A stretch of DNA of 25,251 nt from Oscillospiraceae bacterium. Lineage in GTDB: Bacteria > Bacillota > Clostridia > Oscillospirales > Ruminococcaceae. Shown here piece after piece: positions 1 to 8,125 of this stretch; position 1 is the stretch's first letter; each line of letters begins with the position of its first letter. Location: contig WRLS01000008.1 of assembly GCA_009776345.1 (NCBI GenBank), forward strand, positions 1 to 25,251. The letters run 5' to 3'. The translations under genes were made by a program, and so were the position numbers. The notes beneath the pieces are model-generated. The model searched no databases and was not told the origin of the DNA. It was given only the letters and a program-made list of their open reading frames with translations.

Positions 1-13
1 CGGCGAAGCCGCC

Positions 14-46
14 GGGTTTCAGGTTTCAGGGAAATAAGGTTTTAGG
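14..46 (+). repeat. B-family heptamer array, TTTCAGG/TTTTAGG form
   Basis: Four degenerate 7-9 base units ending in AGG lie in tandem (TTTCAGG, TTTCAGG, GAAATAAGG, TTTTAGG). With the array at 73-112 on the opposite strand it forms an inverted pair separated by about 26 bases. The first 13 bases, GCCG-rich, look like the palindromic flank that accompanies other arrays. Confidence 0.6.
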
Positions 47-72
47 CGGAAAACAACAAACTCCGCGTCCTT

Positions 73-112
73 CCTAAATCCTGAAACCTTAAACCTAAAT
101 TCCTGCCGAAGG
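73..112 (-). repeat. B-family heptamer array
   Basis: Read on the minus strand this is CCTTCGGCAGG followed by units ending in AGG or AAGG at about 7-base spacing. The same CCTTCGGCAGG head occurs on the arrays at 12942, 13241 and 14939. Confidence 0.7.
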
Positions 113-115
113 CTC

Positions 116-161
116 AACCCCCGCCGTTTGCGAACGGCACCCCCTTCGTGCGCGAAGGGGG
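116..161. repeat. D/E-family double hairpin
   Basis: Two adjacent perfect hairpins: GCCGTT-TGCG-AACGGC (123-138) and CCCCCTTCG-TGCG-CGAAGGGGG (140-161), preceded by ACCCCC. The order is that of the other D/E copies: C-rich end box, variable hairpin, then C-run/G-run hairpin. Here even the second hairpin has its own sequence. Confidence 0.6.
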
Positions 162-191
162 CAAGCCGTTATCAACAAGCACCGTCCTTCT

Positions 192-236
192 CCTAAAACC
201 TATAACCTTAATCCTAAAACCTGCGCGTTTCGCGCA
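192..236 (-). repeat. B-family heptamer array with palindrome
   Basis: On the minus strand the palindrome TGCGCG-AAA-CGCGCA leads into CAGG, TTTTAGG, ATTAAGG, TTATAGG, TTTTAGG. It lies about 30 bases past the stop codon of the DUF4097 gene and reads in the same direction as that gene. Confidence 0.75.
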
Positions 237-267
237 CTACGCAAACTGCAAACCTCACAGCCGCTCC

Positions 268-1227
268 CTAAGACACCTTATTGATAGAAACCGAACCCGC
301 CGAAGTCTCCGCTTTCAGCGAGTAGTACGGCGCGTTGCCGTATGTCCCGCTGACTGTCTTGGACGAACCGGAGGTTGAAGCGCCGAAGTAGGTCCTGATG
401 GCCCCGGCGGATGCTTTAAGCTCATATTCAAGCCCGGGATCGCCGGCCAGCCCTATTGTGACACTGCCCGCCGATGTGCTGATATCAATATCGCCCGTAA
501 GCTCAAGCCGCTCCGCGATAACCCTGCCCGCCGAAGTGCGAACCCTGCCCGAGCCGGTAAGGCCGCGGATTTTCAGCTCACCCGCCGATGTACTAAGGCT
601 GAAATGATCCGTTTGAAGGCTGCGCAAATCAATCCCGCCCGCCGAAACTGTAAGCTCGGCTTCTTTTGAGGTAAGCGCGCTGTCGGAGCGCAAGCTGCCC
701 GCGGAAACGCTCAGCTCTAAGCGGTCCGTGGAAAACCCGTCGAGAATGTCAAGCTTCCCCGCTGAAAGGCTGATACGCAGGTCGCCGGAAAAAACCGCGG
801 GTATGCGCACATCCACTTCATTTTTAACATTATTCAGCCCAAACCAAGAAATATCGCCGCCTTTCGGGCGCACACTGACAGTGCTGCCGGAGCGCGTAAG
901 CTCCAAAATCTGGCTTTCACGGATATTTTTTGCGCGTTGTGTAACGTGAATTTGATTGTCGTCCGAGTGTGATACCGTGATCTCGCCTATTGAAAAATTC
1001 AAGTCAAGGCTGTCGTTTGGCTCTAAAGGAAGCCGGCTGGTGATATCGATATTGCCGCCGCTGCTGTTGTCCGTAACCCCTGCCGCCACAGCGCCGACAG
1101 CCGCCCCGCCCGCCGCAATCCTGAAAAGCGTGCTTCTCCTGCCCGTAATACCATAGGTAATAATCCCGATGATTACAAGCCCCAAGGCGACCCATAGCAT
1201 AATCGCGACCCTTGTGTTAATTTTCAT
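268..1227 (-). CDS. DUF4097 beta-solenoid envelope protein
   Basis: This is a membrane-anchored DUF4097-family protein of 319 residues. Residues 8-28 form a transmembrane segment, and 36-52 are hydrophobic and Ala/Gly-rich. From about 75 onward the chain is beta-rich. Eight Ser-Ala-Gly motifs occur at residues 155, 175, 195, 214, 232, 252, 273 and 309, spaced about 20 residues apart, as expected of one solenoid turn each. Members of this family in Firmicutes (for example YvlB and LiaX) are tied to cell-envelope stress responses; that role here is inference. It is the last gene of the PadR operon, 9 bases after the membrane-protein gene, with AGGGGATT before the ATG. The substrate or partner is unknown. 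Confidence 0.88.
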   Translation of the reverse strand: MKINTRVAIMLWVALGLVIIGIITYGITGRRSTLFRIAAGGAAVGAVAAGVTDNSSGGNIDITSRLPLEPNDSLDLNFSIGEITVSHSDDNQIHVTQRAKNIRESQILELTRSGSTVSVRPKGGDISWFGLNNVKNEVDVRIPAVFSGDLRISLSAGKLDILDGFSTDRLELSVSAGSLRSDSALTSKEAELTVSAGGIDLRSLQTDHFSLSTSAGELKIRGLTGSGRVRTSAGRVIAERLELTGDIDISTSAGSVTIGLAGDPGLEYELKASAGAIRTYFGASTSGSSKTVSGTYGNAPYYSLKAETSAGSVSINKVS

Positions 1228-1236
1228 AATAATCCC

Positions 1237-1893
1237 CTACTCTTCTTTTATTAGCGAAAGCGCGATGATCTTCTCCACAACTGCGGCTAAAATAAATATC
1301 AGCCACAAAACGCCCCAGGCGCGGGTCACAAGCCCAAGCCCCAGGAAAATAAATGTTGCGGTGGTCCATACGATTGAGTTCAGCGATTTTCTAAGCTGCT
1401 TATCGTTTTTTTTTACGCTCGTGTACTCCTTGAAATCCTCAACGATGGAATCCTGCGTTTTGCTGTATTTCGGCCTGGAAAGCGCGTTGTAGACAATCAG
1501 CGAGGTCGCTATGCCCCAGCACAGGAACATACACGCCAAGCCCGCCAGGACCTCCCTGTACGAAAGCAGAAGGAAGAACGGCACAAAGCCGAAAACATAC
1601 ATCCCTACGCCTATTGAGATAAATTTTGCCGTTCTGCCGCGCCGAAGCTCAATTACCTCGGGGTCGAGGATAAACTGCTCCTGCAAGCTGAATATCAGCT
1701 CGTCTACATCGCCGATGCTTGAAATCACGATATCATAGGCGGTTTCCTCGTCGCGCCCGCCTGCTACCAGGTCCGCCAGTTTGTCTTGCAGGTTCGCGAT
1801 AAGCTCTTCCTTCAGTTCAATCGTGCGGTGGGATTTCGGCGCGCTTAGGAAAAGCTCCTCCACGTGTACCCGTATTCTCTGTGCTGCTGACAT
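1237..1893 (-). CDS. HAAS / permease-prefix-domain membrane protein
   Basis: A 218-residue integral membrane protein. The N-terminal 75 residues are helical and charged and match the HAAS/DUF1700 'permease prefix' domain found in PadR-controlled operons: they include the ELKEEL stretch and the acidic GDVDEL turn. Four hydrophobic segments follow at about 90-112, 117-138, 170-188 and 190-214, with a Lys/Asp-rich loop between the second and third. An in-frame ATG lies at 1899, but AGGAG is only 1-2 bases from it and about 7 from the ATG at 1893, so 1893 is preferred. The gene is between padR and the DUF4097 gene and is probably co-transcribed. In related systems such proteins act with the PadR regulator in envelope-stress signalling; no enzymatic motif is visible. 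Confidence 0.8.
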   Translation of the reverse strand: MSAAQRIRVHVEELFLSAPKSHRTIELKEELIANLQDKLADLVAGGRDEETAYDIVISSIGDVDELIFSLQEQFILDPEVIELRRGRTAKFISIGVGMYVFGFVPFFLLLSYREVLAGLACMFLCWGIATSLIVYNALSRPKYSKTQDSIVEDFKEYTSVKKNDKQLRKSLNSIVWTTATFIFLGLGLVTRAWGVLWLIFILAAVVEKIIALSLIKEE

Positions 1894-1932
1894 AGCCATT
1901 CTCCTTTACTTAGAAGCTGTGAACACAACTTC

Positions 1933-2253
1933 TTATATTAGCGTGTCAATCAGTTCCTTGGCATCCTGCCATTCGCGTTTGTTTTCTTCGTATACGGCGC
2001 GCCCAAGCCCTGTTATTGAGTAGTATCTCCGCCGCGCGCCGGTTTCCTCATCGCCCCAATAGGATTTGATGCAGCCGTTCTGCTCCAGCCGCCTAAAAGC
2101 GCCGTAGAGCGTGGCCTCTTTAAGCTCATACCTGCCGCCGGTTTTTTCCTGTATGGATTTGTTGGTCTGGTAGCCGTAGCTGTCCCGGTCGAGCAGATGG
2201 GACAGGATGATTGTTTCGGTATGCCCCCTGATAAGGTCAGAAGCGATGGACAC
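1933..2253 (-). CDS. PadR-family transcriptional regulator
   Basis: A 106-residue winged-helix repressor of the small PadR type. The N-terminus (DLIRGHTETIILSHLL) and the wing region (ATLYGAFRRLEQNGCI, then a basic RRRYYSIT strand) are typical, and a C-terminal helix serves for dimerisation. The start is GTG, after a G-rich ribosome binding site (GGGGGGTG). It is the first gene of the three-gene operon, whose promoter carries an inverted repeat over the -35 box, consistent with autorepression. PadR proteins usually respond to small hydrophobic compounds or envelope-active drugs; the ligand here cannot be told from sequence. It is transcribed divergently from birA. Confidence 0.92.
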   Translation of the reverse strand: MSIASDLIRGHTETIILSHLLDRDSYGYQTNKSIQEKTGGRYELKEATLYGAFRRLEQNGCIKSYWGDEETGARRRYYSITGLGRAVYEENKREWQDAKELIDTLI

Positions 2254-2287
2254 AGCACACCCCCCTTTGCGGTTGTGTTACAGTTTT

Positions 2288-2316
2288 ATTCTAACAGAAG
2301 ATACATCGCCTGTCAA
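2288..2316 (-). promoter_or_regulatory. Promoter of the padR operon
   Basis: On the minus strand, TTGACA (2316-2311) is separated by 17 bases from TAGAAT (2293-2288). The -35 box is a perfect sigma-A match, 35 bases before the GTG of padR. Confidence 0.8.
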
Positions 2317-2323
2317 GGTATCT
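2299..2323. promoter_or_regulatory. Candidate PadR operator
   Basis: AGATAC (2299-2304) and GTATCT (2318-2323) form a perfect 6-base inverted repeat with a 13-base spacer that contains the -35 hexamer. Placement over the core promoter fits autorepression by the adjacent PadR protein. Assignment to PadR is inference. Confidence 0.5.
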
Positions 2324-2336
2324 CGCGCATTAAAAT

Positions 2337-2365
2337 TTGATTAAACGCTTTAATATTGCTATAAT
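2337..2365 (+). promoter_or_regulatory. Promoter of birA
   Basis: TTGATT (2337-2342), a 17-base spacer and a perfect TATAAT (2360-2365), 30 bases before the birA start. It is back to back with the padR promoter, their -35 boxes 20 bases apart. Confidence 0.8.
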
Positions 2366-2394
2366 AAAGTTAACATAAATTTAGGATGAAAAAC

Positions 2395-3195
2395 ATGGAT
2401 ACAAACTCCAACATCTTATCTATAGAGGGCCTGCTGCCGTTTTTGGCGGACAAGTCGCTTGCCGACAATATTCACATATACGCGTCACTGGAATCCACAA
2501 ATAAAACCGCAAAAGAAATGGCGGCAAACGGATGCGCGCACGGCACTGCCGTAATCGCGGACGGGCAAACGGCAGGGAAAGGCCGATTCGGCAGGGAGTT
2601 TTACTCACCGCCCGGAACGGGGCTGTACATGAGCATTGTCCTGCGCCCGCGTTCCATGCCGACGGGCATTGGCGAGATACCAACCGTTGCCGCCGCGGTG
2701 ATTGTCTGCGATGTGATAGAAAATGTCACAGGGCAAAAAGCGCAGATAAAATGGGTGAACGACATTTTGCTGGGCGGGAAAAAAATATGCGGGATCCTCA
2801 CCGAGGCGATGACCGGCATAGAAAGCGGCGGGATTGATTGGATCGTAATCGGGATAGGGATAAATATAGATACAGCGCATTTCCCCAATGAGCTTCGCGA
2901 TACCGCGGGCTCGCTGTTTCCGGGGCAGAATACCGGCGAAGTCCGCTGCCGTATCGCGGCGGAAATTATCGGCGGGTTGCTGCTGATGGACGGCTTGCGG
3001 GAAACCGGCGATATCCTCGCGAGGTACAAGGCAAAGCTCGTTACTTTAGGGCAGAAAATAACCGTAACCGGCGCGGGCGGGACATTCGATGCCGAGGCGC
3101 TGGATATTGACGAAGCAGGGCGGCTGCTGGTCCGCAAAGCCTGCGGGGAGACAGCCGCGCTTTCGTCGGGGGAGATAACATTTCGCAATTCATAA
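2395..3195 (+). CDS. birA: Biotin--[acetyl-CoA-carboxylase] ligase, no DNA-binding domain
   Basis: Joins biotin, through biotinyl-AMP, to the lysine of biotin carboxyl carrier proteins. The 266-residue chain has the catalytic domain marks: a Ser/Thr-Asn-rich start (LESTNKTAKE), the nucleotide-binding loop GKGRFGR, the KWVNDILL stretch with its catalytic lysine, GILTE and the GIGINI strand, followed by an SH3-like C-terminal domain. The N-terminal winged helix of E. coli BirA is absent, so this is a monofunctional group I ligase that should not act as a repressor. An upstream ATG at 2386 touches the AGG; the ATG at 2395 has AGGATG at 6-base spacing and is preferred. A 14-base perfect palindrome (3191-3204) covers the stop codon. 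Confidence 0.93.
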   Translation: MDTNSNILSIEGLLPFLADKSLADNIHIYASLESTNKTAKEMAANGCAHGTAVIADGQTAGKGRFGREFYSPPGTGLYMSIVLRPRSMPTGIGEIPTVAAAVIVCDVIENVTGQKAQIKWVNDILLGGKKICGILTEAMTGIESGGIDWIVIGIGINIDTAHFPNELRDTAGSLFPGQNTGEVRCRIAAEIIGGLLLMDGLRETGDILARYKAKLVTLGQKITVTGAGGTFDAEALDIDEAGRLLVRKACGETAALSSGEITFRNS

Positions 3196-3209
3196 TGCAT
3201 TATGTCTTC

Positions 3210-3238
3210 TTGCAAATTCCGCAAAGCTGTAATATAAT
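3210..3238 (+). promoter_or_regulatory. Promoter of the hybrid kinase gene
   Basis: TTGCAA (3210-3215), a 17-base spacer, TATAAT (3233-3238), 32 bases before the GTG at 3271. Confidence 0.75.
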
Positions 3239-3270
3239 GTAAATACGCCTTAAATAAAAGGGGTGCCATT

Positions 3271-6200
3271 GTGAAAAATATACGCAGATTTACCTGCGCG
3301 CTGTTTTGCTTTGTTCTTGTTATAACGGCTTTTGCCGGGCTTGCCCCCCTCAGCGGGGAAGGGGCGCAAAGATCGGCGGACGGCGCCCGCGCCCCATACC
3401 GCGATATCCCCGGCGTCACGGCCGAGGACATCGCCGCGGTGGAGGCCCTGCGGGAGCAGTACCCGCGCTTTGTTTACGGTATGCTGCCCAGTACCGAGGC
3501 CTTTATGAGGGCTGACGGCACTGTCGGCGGCTTCGGCGCGCTTGTCTGTGAATGGCTGACCGAGATGTTCGGGATACCGTTCGAGCTTGAAATTATGCTG
3601 ACGGCAGACCAGCTGGGGATTGTTCAAAGGGGCGAGGTTGACTTTACCGGCGATATCCGCATTTCGGATGAACGGCGGGAATATTACTACGCCACGGACC
3701 CAATCGCGCTGCGCTCTATGATCATGATACGGCACAAGGACAGCCCGCCGATCCGCACCATTGCGGCGACGCGCCTGCCGCGTTATATGCTTATCAGGGA
3801 CACGATTTCCGTTTCCGATGTCGCCGCTGTTTCCGAACCCGGCTCTTATGAGGAAATATTGATAGACCTGTTCAGCGGCGTGGCGACCCCTATGCTCCTC
3901 AGCGGCGAAGCGGACGCCTTGGTAATACTTAATATTGCGGAGGGCTATTTTAGAAATTCCTCCGAGGATTTTGCATACTACGACGACCACCTGATTATAG
4001 AAGATTTTTTTCCGCCGATATTCAGCCCCGTTAATTTGATAACAGGAAAACAGGATCTTATCCCGATTATCTCCGTTGTGCAGAAAGCGCTGGAAGACGG
4101 GGCGATCCAGCACCTAAATAAACTTTATGCCCGTGGCTACAAGGATTATAAAGCGCACGAGCTTTATCTTAGCTTCACCGAGGAAGAGGCCGCGTTTATA
4201 CAGTCCGACCCGGTTATACTCCTTGCCGCGGAATTCGACAATTACCCTGTGAGCTTTTACAGCGATCGTTATCAGCAGTGGCGCGGTATAACCTTGGATG
4301 TACTCAGCGAGGTTGAACAGTTTACGGGGCTGAAGTTTGAAGTGGTAAACAGCACGGATACGCAGTGGTCCGAGCTTATGAGGATGACCGAAGACGGCGA
4401 GGCGCACATTATTACAGACCTGATGCGCACCGAGGACAGGGAGGGCCGCTTTCTGTGGGCGAATATCAACCACCTGCCCGACCAGTCCGCGCTGATATCG
4501 CGCTCCGACCTGCAGGACATCAGCAGCCACGATATTCTCACGCTGAAAGTAGGCATCACTAAAGGCACCGCGCACGTTGACCTTTTTCGGACATGGTTCC
4601 CGGGGCATGGGTATGTTACGGAATATGAAAGCAACGAAGCCACGCTGGACGCCCTTACGCGCGGCGAAGTTGACGTTGTCATGAGCAAGAGCAGCCTTAT
4701 ACTTCAGCTCACCCACTATTATGAGCTTCCCGGCTACAAAATCGCTTATTTGTTCGACAACAATTTGGAGTCCGCCTTCGGGTTTAACGCGGAGCAGGAA
4801 ATATTGCAGTCCATCGTCAGCAAGGCGCTGAAAATGGTGGATATGAACGAGATTACAGGCCGCTGGATGCGCAGGACATACGACTACCGCACACAGCTCG
4901 CGCAGGCACAGCGCCCCTGGATTATCGGCGCTGTCGCCACGCTGTCGCTTATTTTGGTTATCCTCATAGCCGTATACATAAAAGACCGGGCAAAAAACCT
5001 GGTGCTTTCGCGCATGAAGGCAAGGACAGACGCCATTTTGCAGAATATCCCGGGGATGATATTCCAGCAGCTCTACAACCCGCCCGAGTATACATACTCA
5101 TTTGTAAGCGAAGGCTGTGAGGAGCTTCTGGGCTATTCCGCCGAGGAGCTTATGGGCGGCAGGATGCCGTTTACCTCCATACTCCACCCCGACGACCACG
5201 ACCATGTCATAGAGCTGGCGGAGCAGACGCTCCCTCTTGGGCTGCCGTTTGAGACCACCTTCCGCATTATAACAAAGGACGGCACGGAAAAATGGATATG
5301 GGAGCGCAGCCGCGTTATAGAAACCCACCCCGACGGCTCGCCAAAAATTGCCGAGGGCTACTACGCCGATGTCACCGAGAGCAAAAAGCTCGAAGAGGCG
5401 GAGCTTGAAAACCGCGCAAGAATAATGGACATGAACAAGAACATGATAGCCATTTTGGATTCCATGCCTGTCGGGATCAGGGTGGTAAGCCGCAATGATA
5501 TGTCGCTTCTTTACGCCAACAAAGCGGTTATGGGTATAATCGGCGCGGATGATTTCGAAAAAGATATCGCGGGGCGCAATGTGCTTGATTTTATGCCCGA
5601 GATACAGCCTAACGGCAGAACCACCGCCGAGATGATCGCAGAGTTTAACAAAAAATCCGAGAATACCATGGATTTCCAGTGTGTGCGCAAAAACGGCGAG
5701 CTGTTTATGGCGCGTATCTCCGGCTGCCGTATAAATTATATGGGGCAAAACGCCTCACTCGCTTGCCTTGAGGACCTGACCGAGCGCAACCTGATGCAGG
5801 AAAACATCCGCCGCGCGGAGCTTGCGGAGGCGAGCAGCAACGCGAAAAGCCAGTTTTTGGCGACAATGAGCCACGAAATACGCACACCCATGAACTCTAT
5901 CATGGGCTTTGCGGAGCTTGCGCTGGACAGCGAGAGGATGGCGCAGATCAAAGATTATCTGGGCAAGATTACTGACGGGACAAAGTGGCTGCTGAATATC
6001 ATCGACGATATTTTGGATATATCAAAAATCGAGGCGGGGAAAATCGAGCTGGAGCAGGTGCCGTTTAATTTATATGAGATTTTCGCGCGGTGCCAGTCCG
6101 TCATGCTTCCCGTGGCAAAGGGCAAGGGGCTGGACCTGCGGGTTTACGCGGAGCCTATCCCCGGCAAAAAACTGGTGGGCGACCAGGTAAGGCTCTATCA

Positions 6201-7515
6201 GGCGCTGGTTAACTTACTCTCCAACGCGGTGAAGTTTACGGATATGGGCGTCGTAAAATTCTCCTCAACCGTAAAAAGCTCGGATGACGGCTCCGCCCTT
6301 ATATATTTCGAGGTCCGTGACAGCGGCATAGGAATGACCCGAGAGCAGGTCAGCAAGATATTCGAGCCGTTCACACAGGCGGACTCCAGCACGACGCGCA
6401 ACTACGGCGGCACCGGGCTTGGGCTTGCGATCACAAAGGGCATCATAGAGCTTATGGGCGGTGAGCTTCATGTCGATAGCGCACCGGGAGAAGGCAGCGC
6501 GTTCAGCTTTGAGATTGCGTTTGAAACCGTGGACGCGGAGGGCGAGAACCTTCTTGTGCGCGAAAACGTGAACCTTACGCAAAAGCCGCTGTTTGAAGGG
6601 CTTATACTCATCTGCGACGACAACCCCATGAACAGGGAGGTCATCTGCGAGCATCTTTCGCGCGTCGGGATAGACACGGTTGTCGCCGAAAACGGCAAGG
6701 AGGGCGTAGAAAAAGTCGAGGAGCGAATACAGCAAAACGAAGCGCCCTTCAACCTTATATTCATGGATATGTTCATGCCGGTAATGGACGGCATGGAGGC
6801 CGCGCAGAAGATAACACAGCTAAATACAGGCACGCCGATTGTCGCGATGACGGCGAACATAATGACCAGCGAACTGGAAAAATACAAAAAGAACGGTATG
6901 CCCGACTGTTTGGGCAAGCCCTTTACATCGCAGGAGCTTTGGCGCGTACTGCTTAAATACCTTACGCCCATAAGCATCGGCCCGATAGAGGACCAGGACT
7001 ACAACGGCGGCCTGCAAAAGAAACTGCGCTCGGACTTTGTAAGAAACAACCGCGCTATACATAAGGAGATCGAGGACGCGGCGGCCTCGGGCGATTTAAA
7101 GCTGGCACACAGGCTGGCGCACACGCTGAAGGGCAACGCGGGGCTTATCGGCAAGCCGGAGCTGCGCGCCGCCGCCGAAGAAGTCGAGCTTCTGCTCAGA
7201 GACGGGCCGGATTCTATTTGGGAGAGCAAAATGAACCGCCTCAAGACTGAGCTTGAAACGGTCCTTGAAGGGCTTGACACGCCGCATGACGACCCGCACG
7301 CGCAGGAAAGCGGCACAGAGCCGGTACCTCACGAACAAGTCACGGCGCTGTTCGACAAGCTGGCGCCGATGCTCGAAAACATAAACCCTGCGTGCTTCGA
7401 CCTTCTCGGTGAGCTTCGCGCCATCCCAGGCACAGAAACGCTGGCACAGCAGATCAGTGACTTTGACTTTGAAGCAGCGGCACAGACGCTTGAAGCACTG
7501 CGCGCAGGATTCTAG
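3271..7515 (+). CDS. Hybrid sensor histidine kinase with two solute-binding domains, PAS, REC and HPt
   Basis: A 1414-residue BvgS-like hybrid kinase. In order: signal peptide (1-26); two periplasmic-type solute-binding family 3 domains (about 65-290 and 313-535); a transmembrane helix (550-572); two PAS domains (about 583-708 and 725-835); HisKA with phospho-acceptor His868 in SHEIRTPMN; a HATPase with N-box (NLLSNAVKF, about 979), DSGIGM and GTGLGLAI; a receiver with Asp1166 in FMDMFMPVMDG and the later Lys of GKPF; and an HPt domain with His1284 (AHTLKG). The sensor probably binds an extracytoplasmic small molecule, perhaps an amino acid; this is inferred from the fold. Translation starts at GTG after AGGGGTG. 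No response regulator with a DNA-binding domain is nearby, so its output partner is elsewhere. The stop codon lies inside a B-family array. Confidence 0.93.
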   Translation: MKNIRRFTCALFCFVLVITAFAGLAPLSGEGAQRSADGARAPYRDIPGVTAEDIAAVEALREQYPRFVYGMLPSTEAFMRADGTVGGFGALVCEWLTEMFGIPFELEIMLTADQLGIVQRGEVDFTGDIRISDERREYYYATDPIALRSMIMIRHKDSPPIRTIAATRLPRYMLIRDTISVSDVAAVSEPGSYEEILIDLFSGVATPMLLSGEADALVILNIAEGYFRNSSEDFAYYDDHLIIEDFFPPIFSPVNLITGKQDLIPIISVVQKALEDGAIQHLNKLYARGYKDYKAHELYLSFTEEEAAFIQSDPVILLAAEFDNYPVSFYSDRYQQWRGITLDVLSEVEQFTGLKFEVVNSTDTQWSELMRMTEDGEAHIITDLMRTEDREGRFLWANINHLPDQSALISRSDLQDISSHDILTLKVGITKGTAHVDLFRTWFPGHGYVTEYESNEATLDALTRGEVDVVMSKSSLILQLTHYYELPGYKIAYLFDNNLESAFGFNAEQEILQSIVSKALKMVDMNEITGRWMRRTYDYRTQLAQAQRPWIIGAVATLSLILVILIAVYIKDRAKNLVLSRMKARTDAILQNIPGMIFQQLYNPPEYTYSFVSEGCEELLGYSAEELMGGRMPFTSILHPDDHDHVIELAEQTLPLGLPFETTFRIITKDGTEKWIWERSRVIETHPDGSPKIAEGYYADVTESKKLEEAELENRARIMDMNKNMIAILDSMPVGIRVVSRNDMSLLYANKAVMGIIGADDFEKDIAGRNVLDFMPEIQPNGRTTAEMIAEFNKKSENTMDFQCVRKNGELFMARISGCRINYMGQNASLACLEDLTERNLMQENIRRAELAEASSNAKSQFLATMSHEIRTPMNSIMGFAELALDSERMAQIKDYLGKITDGTKWLLNIIDDILDISKIEAGKIELEQVPFNLYEIFARCQSVMLPVAKGKGLDLRVYAEPIPGKKLVGDQVRLYQALVNLLSNAVKFTDMGVVKFSSTVKSSDDGSALIYFEVRDSGIGMTREQVSKIFEPFTQADSSTTRNYGGTGLGLAITKGIIELMGGELHVDSAPGEGSAFSFEIAFETVDAEGENLLVRENVNLTQKPLFEGLILICDDNPMNREVICEHLSRVGIDTVVAENGKEGVEKVEERIQQNEAPFNLIFMDMFMPVMDGMEAAQKITQLNTGTPIVAMTANIMTSELEKYKKNGMPDCLGKPFTSQELWRVLLKYLTPISIGPIEDQDYNGGLQKKLRSDFVRNNRAIHKEIEDAAASGDLKLAHRLAHTLKGNAGLIGKPELRAAAEEVELLLRDGPDSIWESKMNRLKTELETVLEGLDTPHDDPHAQESGTEPVPHEQVTALFDKLAPMLENINPACFDLLGELRAIPGTETLAQQISDFDFEAAAQTLEALRAGF

Positions 7516-7540
7516 GTTTTAGGATTTAGGATTTAGGAAA
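7498..7540 (+). repeat. B-family palindrome plus heptamer array supplying a stop codon
   Basis: The 10-base palindrome CTGCGCGCAG (7498-7507) is followed by four TAGG units at exact 7-base spacing (TAG at 7513, 7520, 7527, 7534). The first TAG is the kinase stop. Because 7 is not a multiple of 3, the array places TAG in all three forward frames. Confidence 0.8.
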
Positions 7541-7572
7541 GGGAAGAAGAGATAAGTTTTGTCCCTATATAA

Positions 7573-7616
7573 AACCACCCCGTCAGGCTACGCCTGCCAC
7601 CCCTCCAAGGAGGGGA
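7573..7616 (-). repeat. D-family double hairpin
   Basis: End box ACCACCCC, then CAGGC-TAC-GCCTG (7584-7596), then CCCCTCC-AA-GGAGGGG (7600-7615). It directly abuts the A-family unit at 7618. Confidence 0.75.
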
Positions 7617-7617
7617 A

Positions 7618-7915
7618 TAAGCCACAAAGGCAAGCAGGCACAAACCTAAAGGAAAGAGCGATGCCCGGAAGCGCCCGCGCACGTAATAACAGCGGAAAAA
7701 GTCTTTGATTTCTTTTATTCCAAATACCTTTTTTCGCGTTCGAGACCTGGAGCTCGGCTCGGCTGAGCGATTGGGCGGATTATAGGGCAGAGCTTTTGAC
7801 GTGCGCGATGAAAGGCACAAGGCTATGCGATTTGTCGGAGAGGGGATCCGGGGTCTCCCCGGTGTGTTTTGTTTCTTTTGCACAAGCAAAAGAAAAGCCC
7901 CCGCGGCTTGAGCGG
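7618..7915 (-). repeat. A-family dispersed repeat, copy 1
   Basis: A non-coding unit of about 300 bp, present on the minus strand here and on the plus strand at 12003, 15585 and 25043. Shared blocks in its own direction: CCGCTCAAGCCGCGG, a variable hairpin (here TTTCTTTTGC / GCAAAAGAAA, 7872-7895), CCGGGG-AGA-CCCCGG, CATCGCGCACGTCA, CTATAATCCGCCCAATCGC, a CAGCCGAGCC block, and AGGTTTGTGCCTGCTTGCC at the far end. Short open frames within it (for example on the minus strand from 7983) follow the repeat and look spurious. Confidence 0.85.
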
Positions 7916-7984
7916 CTGGGCTGTACGCGGCTACAATGAGAAATAAACATATCGTAGGCGCACATAAAATTTGTATCGTACAAT

Positions 7985-8010
7985 GACGGGCGGGAAAACC
8001 CCGCCCCTAC
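7985..8010 (-). repeat. C-family palindrome
   Basis: CGGGCGGGAAAACCCCGCCC with flanking CCTAC: GTAGGGG on the minus strand pairs toward a CCCGCCCG arm. The rest of the 7516-8125 gap (8011-8110) holds no repeat family that I recognise, apart from a weak B-like CCTAATTTC near 8097. I saw no clear promoter for the SDR gene. Confidence 0.65.
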
Positions 8011-8125
8011 GGCGGGATCGGTTTTTCACTTCACATTCTATGGTAACTGCGAAACTCGTGAAAGGGAAGGAATTTACAGCATCTTCCCTTGCTTATTCCT
8101 AATTTCTATTATGTGGAGGCACAAA

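Noticed and set aside
3250..4113. Long minus-strand open frames under the kinase gene
   Set aside because: Shadows of the high-GC kinase frame; they lack start signals and family motifs.
7741..7800. tRNA-like GTTCGAGACC in the A repeat
   Set aside because: The flanking bases do not form a T stem, and no acceptor or anticodon arm can be built around it.
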